Positions 1 to 5,842 of a stretch of 10,804 nt of DNA are shown piece after piece; within the stretch, counting starts at the first letter, position 1; the number at the start of each line of letters is the position of its first letter. The DNA lies in the NCBI GenBank assembly GCA_044338255.1, contig JBIILZ010000120.1:1-10804 (forward strand). The letters are read 5' to 3'. A program made the translations under genes and the position numbers. The notes beneath the pieces are model-generated. The model searched no databases. It was not told the origin of the DNA and worked only from the letters and a program-made list of their open reading frames with translations. The stretch comes from CAIUVD01 sp044338255 (GTDB lineage Bacteria; Planctomycetota; UBA11346).

Positions 1-114
1 GAGGCCATTCGACGTATCGAACGATGGAAAAAGAAGACTCGGGCTGGTCGATCAGCTTCGCGAAAACCACTGCATCCCTATGCTCGGAAAATCGTGAAAA
101 AAATGAGTGCTTAA
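1..114 (+). CDS. C-terminal fragment of an unidentified basic protein
   Basis: The first frame is open from the window edge to a TAA at 112-114, giving 37 residues of a protein whose start lies outside the window. The tail is strongly basic (Arg and Lys, including a KKK and a final KKMSA) and would probably be an exposed or nucleic-acid-binding end. No family can be recognised from so short a piece. The next gene starts within a few bases of this stop, so the two may be co-transcribed. A chance open frame of this length is possible. Confidence 0.4.
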   Translation, partial: EAIRRIERWKKKTRAGRSASRKPLHPYARKIVKKMSA

Positions 115-118
115 CGCA

Positions 119-703
119 ATGCCATTGCCCCAGGAATGGTCGCCAGAATTGCTTACCGAACCCTTCATGGCCGAAGACGCCTATGATACGACCCATGCCC
201 TGCCGATCGTCGCGCTGCCCGCCTACCTCGAATTGACCGTCGAACCTGGCGGCCATGACGTCCATATCGGCATCAGCGGAAAGTATGATGAGGAGGTCAC
301 GGAGATCTACCTGGGCGGCTGGTGGGGCCGGCAGTCGGGCCTCCGATCAGCTCCCGGAGGCCAGGATCTGGCCGGGAAGAACGAGTTCGCCTTGTTCGAT
401 GCCGCGCGCAAACTGCCAAGCGAGGCCGAACTACTGCAGAATGATCGGGCAGGCACGCCATTCCATTCCACCCTGCCAACCACCTTCCGCATCTCCGTCA
501 GCGCCTGCGGTATCGTCGTCAGCCGAACCGATGTAATGAATACCGAAGTGGTCATGCGCACCCCACAGCCCTTCAATACCCCCACGGCCTTCGTCTTCAG
601 ATCTCCGACCTATCGCCTGACCTCGTTGCGGATTTCACCCACCAGCGTCTGGAAGGACGCCTCCAAACTCCCGCCGACGCCGACAGAACCTACCGGCTTT
701 TGA
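119..703 (+). CDS. Protein with a farnesoic-acid-O-methyltransferase-like (FAMeT, PF12248-type) domain
   Basis: The 194-residue product has no signal peptide. A beta-rich stretch follows the pattern of the FAMeT-like fold: a 'VHIGIS' strand, the motif EIYLGGWWGRQSGLR at about residues 62-76, then FRISVSACGIVVSR at about 123-136. In known members the matching parts are a conserved 'EI.iGGW.N..S.iR' and a closing 'G.I.V' strand. Despite the name, the domain is not a methyltransferase; it usually occurs as a binding or adhesion module. No catalytic motif is visible, so ligand binding is only an inference. I chose the ATG at 119, five bases after the upstream stop. A GTG at 107 in the same frame is an alternative that would overlap the previous gene; neither has a clear Shine-Dalgarno. 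The match was made by eye. Confidence 0.6.
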   Translation: MPLPQEWSPELLTEPFMAEDAYDTTHALPIVALPAYLELTVEPGGHDVHIGISGKYDEEVTEIYLGGWWGRQSGLRSAPGGQDLAGKNEFALFDAARKLPSEAELLQNDRAGTPFHSTLPTTFRISVSACGIVVSRTDVMNTEVVMRTPQPFNTPTAFVFRSPTYRLTSLRISPTSVWKDASKLPPTPTEPTGF

Positions 704-1291
704 TCCTGCCAGCGGTTTCACGCTATGCTTGGCACGGCTCATTTAGGGAATGATGCGGAATTCCCAAAACCGAAGAGTGCCGGAATCATGGATGAGATCA
801 CCAAGCAATCCATGCATGGAATCTCCCGCAACCGATGGCGATGAGCAGTAGAACATGACCATCGGAAAATAAATCTACCAATCATTGCTCGACCAGTCCC
901 ATCCCGGTAAATTTTCACCATGGGAGAAAATGAAATCGCCGTTCCTGTGCAGATTGGATCTAGGAGTCTGTCGGGAATAGATGACCGAGGATGGCGAAGG
1001 TCTCGTGCGGCAGATCCAAGGCGGCAAAGCGGGCGGATAGCAGCGCTATCTGACCGTTTTGCTATCGCCGGAGATGCCGCACGAGACCGAGTCAGCCGAC
1101 CGGTTCTATTCCCGACAGACTCCTAGGGAACGATGATTATAGAATCGAAACCTCGTCAGCATGCGATTAGGGAGAATCCTCCATGCTACCGACATGCTAC
1201 CGATCATTGGTGGACAGTTGCCAATCATAATCTGGATGCAGTCTCAAAGCAGGTGACCATTGCTTCCACCAACTACTTCCGATCACCGTGA
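704..1291. other. Long non-coding stretch between convergent genes
   Basis: About 590 bases lie between the convergent FAMeT-like and VHL genes. The stretch is visibly richer in A and T than the genes around it, and no reading frame in it has coding character. It holds a weak inverted repeat GGGAAT/ATTCCC (about 745-765), the MITE-like element at 960-1126, and an exact tandem duplication of the 11-mer CATGCTACCGA (1182-1192 and 1193-1203). It may be the remains of a decayed gene or an insertion hot spot. Confidence 0.6.
960..1126. mobile_element. MITE-like element with 21-bp perfect terminal inverted repeats
   Basis: Positions 960-980, starting CTAGGAGTCTGTCGGG, are the exact reverse complement of 1106-1126. 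A second perfect inverted pair lies inside: GGTCTCGTGCGGCA (999-1012) and its complement (1075-1088). At the centre is a GATAGC-AGC-GCTATC hairpin (1036-1050). The 167-bp unit could therefore fold into a long branched hairpin. It encodes no transposase, which fits a miniature element mobilised in trans. Both ends carry the palindrome CTAG, which may be a duplicated target or part of the terminal repeat. The outer ends recur at 8941-9005, so this is a repeat family. The parent transposon is not known. Confidence 0.7.
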
Positions 1292-1825
1292 TTAAAAAAC
1301 GCTCGTCGGCGATGGCGATGGCACCGGCACTCCCGCCTTCCCGAAATCGACTTCCTGCTGGTCGCTGTCGTCAGCGACGACCACCGGGTAGATGGTGCCC
1401 TTCTCGTCCTTACCGATCCAGGGGTGGCTGACATAAGTCTGTTGCAGCGCCGAATCGCCTGGACCCAGATCGTGATAGAGCACCGGCTTCCCGTCATAAG
1501 CGACCCAATAAACGGAGACCACCAAATCGGTATGATTGTTGAATCGCATCGTCTTGCTAATGCTCCCGTCGCGACTGTGGACGCCGTCGGGTATGACAAC
1601 GGGCTCGACGTGAAGGGGCGGCGGAGGTATTGGCGGAGGTGTTGGTGGAGAGATGGTCGGCAGAGGCACACTGACGGCCGCCGGCGCCTCGACGATTCGT
1701 TGCTCCACGTCCGGGCTGGCGGCAACAATTTTCCTGGGGGTAAGGAAAATCACCATGGCCACCACGCCACCAATAATCAGCGCCAGAAGCAGGCTTCGTT
1801 TAGCCGATGAAGATGCGTTACTCAT
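1292..1825 (-). CDS. Membrane-anchored VHL beta-domain protein
   Basis: The 177-residue protein starts with a short basic N-terminus (KR at 9-10) and one hydrophobic helix (about 11-28), so the rest probably lies outside the cytoplasm. A Pro-rich linker (about 54-76, with PPTPPPIPPPP) leads to a von Hippel-Lindau beta domain (about 90-160). The motifs are FNNHTD, VYWVAYDGKPVLY and QQTYVSHPW, the bacterial form of the human VHL beta sandwich. Residues matching the human hydroxyproline pocket are W107 (W88), Y117 (Y98), T130 (S111), H134 (H115) and W136 (W117). Human VHL recruits HIF to an E3 ligase, but bacteria lack that pathway, so the role here is unknown; peptide or ligand binding is inferred. 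It follows the kinase gene by 47 bp on the same strand and may have its own promoter. Confidence 0.85.
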   Translation of the reverse strand: MSNASSSAKRSLLLALIIGGVVAMVIFLTPRKIVAASPDVEQRIVEAPAAVSVPLPTISPPTPPPIPPPPLHVEPVVIPDGVHSRDGSISKTMRFNNHTDLVVSVYWVAYDGKPVLYHDLGPGDSALQQTYVSHPWIGKDEKGTIYPVVVADDSDQQEVDFGKAGVPVPSPSPTSVF

Positions 1826-1830
1826 GACTC

Positions 1831-1860
1831 AGTATATAAGAGAACGAACTCAAAAGGCAA
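1831..1860 (-). promoter_or_regulatory. Candidate sigma-70-type promoter for the VHL-domain gene, possibly leaderless
   Basis: Read on the minus strand, TTGCCT (1855-1860) and TATACT (1831-1836) are separated by 18 bp, close to the -35/-10 consensus. The -10 box ends only five bases before the VHL ATG at 1825. Transcription would then start at about the start codon and give a leaderless mRNA, which agrees with the absence of a Shine-Dalgarno there. This is a sequence match only. Confidence 0.4.
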
Positions 1861-1872
1861 TTCTCACGGCAC

Positions 1873-3462
1873 CTACTCGACCAACGTCGGCAGACGAATG
1901 GTCAGGTGGAAGCGTCGTTGTTCGTCGAGTCGGGCGTCGACCGTGCCGCCGAAGACCACCGCCAAACGCTGCACCAGGGCCAGGCCCAGGCCGCAATGGT
2001 TGCCGGCGTTGCGCGCGGTTTCGGCGCGCCAGAAGGGACTAAAGACCTCGTTCACGTCCTTCATCGTGCCGTCGGTGGCGTTGATCACCTCGATCACGAT
2101 CCAGGCTTCATGGCGGCGCCCGCGCAGCTCGATGGCGGTGGCGGGCAGGCCGTGATGAACGGCATTCTCAAGGACATTGCTGATCACCATGCGCAGATGA
2201 TCGGCATGGGCGAGCAGGCGCAGTCACGGCTAGACCTGCACATTGATGCCGCCGGCATGAGTGCGCACGCCGGACAAGCTGACCTCGATCGCCGTCGAGA
2301 GGTCGACCAGGAGTAGCGACATCGGCTGGCGCCCGGATTCGAGGCGGGCGAGCATCAGCAGGTTGGTCATCATCCGCTGCATAGCCTCAGACATGTGCAG
2401 ACAGGCATGCAGGTCGTCGTCGCGGCTAGCATGCGGACCGCGGACGAGGGCGAATTCGAGGGTCGTGCGGATGCCCGACAACGGCGTCCGCAGCTCGTGT
2501 GCGATATTGGCGATGATCGTGCGCTCGCGGGCGAAGGCCCGATCAAGGCGTTCGACCAACGCCTCCAGGCGCGCCAGGATCACACGCATCTCCTCAGGCA
2601 CATCACCCAAGGGTACACGCGTCTGCAGACGGTCGGGATCGATGTCGGCGATGATGTCGGAAATGCGCTCGATGGGATGGAGGACTGCGCGCCGCAACCA
2701 GATCGCGGCTAAGGCCGACAAGATCGTCGCCAGTCCCCACAAGCTTGCTAAGCCCCAGGCCAGAAGCGCGCGCTCACGACGCACTGAGGAGGCATCCAGG
2801 CCCATGATCGCATCGACCGGGCGATGCGCCTCGTGGTCGGTTGTTTCGTCTTCGGCCGGCATTTCCGCCTATGGCGGCAGTGCGAAGAGCCCGGCGTAGG
2901 TCACGCGGACCTTGATCGCACGGATCCAGCGGCCATCGGCAAGCTCGATGCTGCGGATGCCGCCATCGGTGATCTGCGCGAAATGCGGAGCCAGCGAGGC
3001 TACCTCGGAAAGATTTGGCGAATGATAGAGTTCTGCCCCGGTCTCACTATCGAGATATGGGAAATAATCCACTCCCGCCCGACTGACGAATAGGGAAAGC
3101 ACGAACCACGGCAGCGATGTCTTTCCGTGATTATGCCGCCAACCCGGAACCTTTTCGTAACCGAACGGCGGACGGCGCTGTGGAGGAGAAAGGGGCGGAG
3201 GAGAAAGGGGCGGAGGAGAAAGGGGCGGAGGAGAAAGGGGCGGAGGAGAAAGGGGCGGAGGAGAAAGAGGCGGAGGAGGAGAAAGAGGCTGAGACGCGGG
3301 CAGCTCGATCATGCGCCGTACCGAGTTCTGAAGATTCGCGTCGATGCCCTGATACATCACCGTGTGTGCGCCCCACCACACCGCCAGGGCGGCGACCAGA
3401 ACCACCGCCGAGGTGCTGATGGCGGTGCCGAGGACGATGCTCCGGCTGAGGCGAAGGCTCAC
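1873..3462 (-). pseudogene. Sensor histidine kinase interrupted by three in-frame stop codons
   Basis: One frame of 529 codons encodes a complete kinase layout: TM1 (about 9-29), a periplasmic region with (PPPLS)n at about 59-94, TM2 (about 231-256), HAMP, a HisKA H-box AHELRTP with H322, an N-box SNVLENA (about 428-434), and an ATPase G2-like GLGLALV. The frame is broken by TAG at codon 198 (2869-2871), TAG at 411 (2230-2232) and TGA at 413 (2224-2226), with no indel. The usual DxGxG G1 box is replaced by a divergent segment before FSPFWRAETAR; I believe this also occurs in some intact kinases, so it need not reflect decay. The start is a GTG whose GTGA overlaps the regulator's TGA, giving translational coupling. 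It would phosphorylate that regulator. As written only fragments can be made unless stops are read through. TAG and TGA also end intact genes here, so wholesale recoding is unlikely. Confidence 0.75.
3182..3289. repeat. 15-bp tandem repeat encoding PPPLS in the kinase sensor domain
   Basis: Five identical copies of GGAGGAGAAAGGGGC run from 3182 to 3256. A sixth copy with one change follows (3257-3271), then an 18-bp variant with an extra GGA (3272-3289). The unit is a multiple of three, so copy-number changes keep the frame and alter only the number of PPPLS units in the kinase's extracytoplasmic region. The plus strand is almost all purine with regular GGGG runs, a composition prone to slippage. 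Confidence 0.9.
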
Positions 3463-4130
3463 GGTGCCGCCAGTACGTAGCCGAAGCCGCGACGAGTGGC
3501 AATCAGCTGCGGTTCGCCGCCGGGAGAAAGCTTCTTGCGCAAGCGCATGAGCGCGGCCTCGACGACGTTGAAGGTCGATTCATCGGCGAAATCGTAGACG
3601 TGCTCCCAGATATCGCTGCGCGAGACGACGACACCATCATGCCGCGCGAGGTACTCCAGCAGGGCGTACTCCTTGGGCGTCAGTTCAATGCGTGTGGTGC
3701 CGCGAGTTACCACCTGGGTGGTGGTGTCGATGGTTAGGGCGCCAATGACGCGCAGCGGATTGCGCCGACGCTGGCCGCGACGAGTCAAGGTCCGTACACG
3801 GGCGAGCAGCTCCGTGACGGCAAACGGTTTAGTGAGATAATCGTCGGCTCCGGCATCGAGGCCGCGCACGCGGTCTTCGACTCCGTCTTGGGCCGTCAAC
3901 AGTAGGACAGCCACATCTTTTTCGCGGGCACGCAAGGCCGCCAGGACTTCAAGACCGGATTTTCCGGGAAGCATGAGATCGAGAATAATGACGTCGTATT
4001 CATTGCTGGTGGCATACCACAGGCCCTCGTCGCCATCACCGGTGGCATCGATAGCATAGCCCTGATCTTCGAATCCACGAACCAGAGCAGTGCGCAAGGG
4101 CGCAAAATCTTCAACGATCAGCAAACGCAT
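3459..4130 (-). CDS. OmpR/PhoB-family response regulator
   Basis: The 223-residue cytoplasmic protein has an N-terminal receiver (1-115) with the acidic pair E7/D8, phospho-acceptor D51 in 'VIILDLMLPGKSG', T79 and K101 (LTKPF). A C-terminal winged-helix DNA-binding domain follows (about 125-223), with LTPKEYALLEYLARHDG and ending TRRGFGYVLAAP. The start chosen is the ATG whose product opens MRLLIVED, the usual OmpR-family N-terminus; the frame runs further upstream, but that extension looks non-coding. The TGA stop overlaps the GTG start of the sensor kinase by four bases, so the kinase is its cognate partner. The protein is complete and has every expected residue. If the kinase is inactive it may be orphaned or use another phosphodonor. 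The regulated genes are not known; the neighbouring EF-hand and VHL genes are reasonable guesses. Confidence 0.93.
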   Translation of the reverse strand: MRLLIVEDFAPLRTALVRGFEDQGYAIDATGDGDEGLWYATSNEYDVIILDLMLPGKSGLEVLAALRAREKDVAVLLLTAQDGVEDRVRGLDAGADDYLTKPFAVTELLARVRTLTRRGQRRRNPLRVIGALTIDTTTQVVTRGTTRIELTPKEYALLEYLARHDGVVVSRSDIWEHVYDFADESTFNVVEAALMRLRKKLSPGGEPQLIATRRGFGYVLAAP

Positions 4131-4213
4131 GATGTATTTTCTACCAAGATAATCAGCCCGCAGCCACGCACTGGACGCACGCGCCGGTGATGATTGCGGG
4201 CGATTACGGGCAC

Positions 4214-4266
4214 ACCTGTTCAGCGAACCCTGCCCACGGACCCTGCCCACGCGACCTGCTCACTGG
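4214..4266. repeat. Four 13-14-bp direct repeats upstream of the response regulator
   Basis: Four tandem units run head to tail: ACCTGTTCAGCGA (4214-4226), ACCCTGCCCACGG (4227-4239), ACCCTGCCCACGCG (4240-4253) and ACCTGCTCACTGG (4254-4266). The middle two are nearly identical and the outer two diverged. They lie 84-136 bases upstream of the regulator's ATG, in the gap after the EF-hand gene. OmpR-family regulators bind tandem direct repeats, so autoregulation is possible, but a plain minisatellite is equally compatible. Confidence 0.5.
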
Positions 4267-4293
4267 GGACCGGGCACGTAGGCAGGCTTGAGC

Positions 4294-4779
4294 TTACTTA
4301 TCCTTCTTGTCGTGCGGAGGGCGATGGCCGCCAAGGTTGTGTACCAGTTCCTTGAACTCGTTCAGGGACAGGACCCTATCATAATTGGCGTCGGCGGCGG
4401 TGAATCCCTTGGCGCGATCGCCAGCCTTGTCACCTTCCTTGCCGTCCTTCTTCTTCTCTTCCTTCTTGTCCTTCTTCTTGTCATCCTTCTTGTCATCCTT
4501 CTTGTCATCCTTCTTGTCATCCTTCTTGTCATCCTTCTTGTCATCCTTCTTGTCATCCTTGGCAGCGTGGGCGGCCTTCATCTTTTCGTGCAGGGCCTTG
4601 AGGGCCGCGTCGGTCTCGGTGGGCGAGAGACCCTCGGTGCCGTCGGTATCAGCGGCGGCATAGACATCGGAGATCGCCTGTTCCATTTCGGGGCGCGGGA
4701 GCGGAGCCTTTTTGTCAGCAGCGAAGGCGATCGGTGCGGCGAGCGCAGCGAGGGCGAAGATCGAGAGCCTTGGACACAC
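4294..4779 (-). CDS. Secreted EF-hand protein with a (DDKK)7 linker
   Basis: The 161-residue product begins with a signal peptide (hydrophobic LSIFALAALAAPIAFA, likely cleaved near residue 20), so it should be exported. Two canonical EF-hand loops follow: DTDGTEGLSPTE (44-55) and DANYDRVLSLNE (130-141), each with acidic or oxygen ligands at positions 1, 3, 5 and 12. Between them lies a highly charged stretch of seven DDKK units (75-102) and a Lys/Glu-rich tail. Calcium binding is well supported by the loops; any partner is unknown. I chose the GTG at 4779 because GGAG sits five bases upstream and it puts the signal peptide at the N-terminus. An ATG at 4833 would add 18 unlikely residues. The gene precedes the response regulator by 163 bp on the same strand and could supply a calcium-responsive input or be a target. 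Confidence 0.85.
   Translation of the reverse strand: MCPRLSIFALAALAAPIAFAADKKAPLPRPEMEQAISDVYAAADTDGTEGLSPTETDAALKALHEKMKAAHAAKDDKKDDKKDDKKDDKKDDKKDDKKDDKKKDKKEEKKKDGKEGDKAGDRAKGFTAADANYDRVLSLNEFKELVHNLGGHRPPHDKKDK
4477..4560. repeat. 12-bp tandem repeat encoding DDKK
   Basis: The plus strand shows about seven near-perfect copies of a 12-mer with the phase CTTCTTGTCATC, encoding seven DDKK units on the minus strand. Flanking CTTCTT-rich sequence encodes KDKKEEKKK and looks like degenerate older copies. The unit keeps the reading frame, so the spacer between the two EF-hands could lengthen or shorten by slippage without breaking the protein. Confidence 0.88.
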
Positions 4780-4876
4780 GATAACTCCGTAAAAGCCGTG
4801 ATGATTGGGTTCAGGGCCGGTTAAATGCCGCACCCTACCACCTGAAGATGATAATTACATGATGGTCAAAGGTCTC

Positions 4877-4890
4877 GTGGCGGTCGCCAC
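4877..4890. terminator. Small hairpin downstream of the AraC-type gene
   Basis: GTGGC (4877-4881) and GCCAC (4886-4890) form a short stem with a four-base loop, about 33 bases beyond the AraC-type stop on the minus strand. No run of U follows, so termination here would be weak or factor-assisted. Confidence 0.25.
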
Positions 4891-4922
4891 CTGCATCACT
4901 TGGCTTGATCCTGCGCGGGCTT

Positions 4923-5735
4923 CTAGCGATTGCGCTTGCGCCATTGCGCTGGCCCGCAGCCGAGATGGCGGATGAAGGCACGGGTGAAACTGTGACGATT
5001 AGCGAAACCAAATTTTTCGGCGACGACTTCGAGTGGTTCCTGGCCATGGGCCAAGGCCTGGGCGGCGGCGCTCATGCGCAGCTCCTGCACATAGCGTGAT
5101 GGGGTCTGCCCCATTTCACGGTGGAACATGCGCACCAGATGATCCGGCGTGCAGCCGGCGACGCGCGCCAGATCGCGGTTCGAGACGATGACGCTGGGGT
5201 CAGCGTGGATGTGGGCAAGGACCGCTCCCAACGGACCGCGCTCGTAACCGGGCAAGGTCCGTGCGCGGACCGTGGGCGAGAGACCGGCAACGGCGTCCGC
5301 CAATGCCGCGTCCGCCAAGGAGCGTACGCGTAAGACCGCTTCTGAGGTGGCGCCGGTGGCTGCCGACAACGAGCGTCCGATGGCCAGCAGCTGCTGCGCT
5401 GCCGAGGCGGAATCGGCAATGACACATGGCTCAGGAAAGGCCACGCGTACCGCTGGCCCAGAAATTCCGCGCAGTTCAAAATGGGCATAAGCATGGCCGA
5501 TAATCCCGTTGGCACGCGAGGCGAACTTCATCCAAGCCGGAATAAGGTACAATCGTCCAGGCTCCAGAGGTCGCCACGACGAGCCGATTCGGACCGCCGC
5601 TCCCGTCCGCTCGTTGGCATAGAGGCGCCAAAATGGCGCCATAAGATCCAAGTAATTCCAGCCATTTCTCAGATCACTGTAACCCAAGGCGACGATCTCG
5701 AGGGTCAAGCGATCATGGATCGGCAATTCGATCAT
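4923..5735 (-). CDS. AraC-family transcriptional regulator
   Basis: The 270-residue protein has an N-terminal cupin-like sensing region (about 1-140), including 'LEPGRLYLIPAWMKFASRA', which matches the beta-strand pattern of AraC ligand domains. The C-terminal double helix-turn-helix domain (about 168-267) has the first HTH at NRDLARVAGCTPDHLVRMF, the linker 'GQTPSRYVQELRMSAAAQAL' and the second HTH at PLEVVAEKFGFANRHSFTRAF. It should bind a sugar-derived inducer and control the divergent glycoside hydrolase gene, 107 bp away between start codons. It ends in TAG. Upstream of its ATG a -35/-10 pair and an inverted repeat are visible. The ligand cannot be read from sequence; the nearby L-arabinose isomerase suggests a pentose or galactose-like sugar, but this is not proof that it is an AraC orthologue. 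Confidence 0.93.
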   Translation of the reverse strand: MIELPIHDRLTLEIVALGYSDLRNGWNYLDLMAPFWRLYANERTGAAVRIGSSWRPLEPGRLYLIPAWMKFASRANGIIGHAYAHFELRGISGPAVRVAFPEPCVIADSASAAQQLLAIGRSLSAATGATSEAVLRVRSLADAALADAVAGLSPTVRARTLPGYERGPLGAVLAHIHADPSVIVSNRDLARVAGCTPDHLVRMFHREMGQTPSRYVQELRMSAAAQALAHGQEPLEVVAEKFGFANRHSFTRAFIRHLGCGPAQWRKRNR

Positions 5736-5744
5736 TCCCGGTGA

Positions 5745-5770
5745 TACCTTCTGCTGATCGTTTTAAGGTA
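5745..5770. promoter_or_regulatory. Candidate operator in the araC-type/GHL6 divergent region
   Basis: TACCTT (5745-5750) and AAGGTA (5765-5770) form an inverted repeat with 14 bases between them, 20 bp centre to centre, about two helical turns. This suits a dimer such as an AraC-family regulator. The site covers the start of the regulator's predicted transcript and lies 73 bases before the glycoside hydrolase start. Binding by the adjacent regulator is inferred. Confidence 0.4.
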
Positions 5771-5774
5771 CAAA

Positions 5775-5803
5775 ATTATGGTTCACAGCCATAGCCCGGG
5801 CAA
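5775..5803 (-). promoter_or_regulatory. Candidate promoter of the AraC-type regulator
   Basis: On the minus strand TTGCCC (5798-5803) and CATAAT (5775-5780) are separated by 17 bp. That gives four and five of six matches to the sigma-70 consensus. The predicted start of transcription falls near 5768, inside the inverted repeat at 5745-5770, so the regulator could control its own gene. No equally good pair was found for the opposite gene. Confidence 0.45.
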
Positions 5804-5842
5804 GGGCCGATCGCTACCATCGTGCATCCCCGGAGCCCGCGC

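Noticed and set aside
739..921. Open frame on the minus strand, 60 residues
   Set aside because: No recognisable motif or ribosome binding site; it lies in an AT-richer non-coding stretch.
920..1126. Open frame on the plus strand running through the MITE-like element
   Set aside because: Most of its length is the inverted-repeat element, the composition is not coding-like, and no ribosome binding site is present.
1282..1292. ATCAC-C-GTGAT palindrome at the VHL stop codon as a terminator
   Set aside because: The stem is only five pairs, overlaps the stop codon, and in the transcribed direction the T-run precedes the stem instead of following it.
3182..3289. Tandem repeats as a possible CRISPR array
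   Set aside because: The units are contiguous with no unique spacers and encode a simple peptide repeat.
1873..3462. Genome-wide reassignment of TAG or TGA to explain the broken kinase
   Set aside because: TAG ends the AraC-type and GHL6 genes, and TGA ends the regulator, epimerase and araA genes at the expected family lengths.
3117..3480. Plus-strand frames rich in Glu/Lys or Arg/Lys repeats
   Set aside because: They are translations of the 15-bp repeat on the wrong strand of the kinase gene.
4288..4824. Plus-strand frame encoding a very hydrophobic Leu/Val/Ile repeat, like membrane helices
   Set aside because: It is the complement of the DDKK repeat; the minus strand has a signal peptide, two EF-hands and a GGAG-GTG start.
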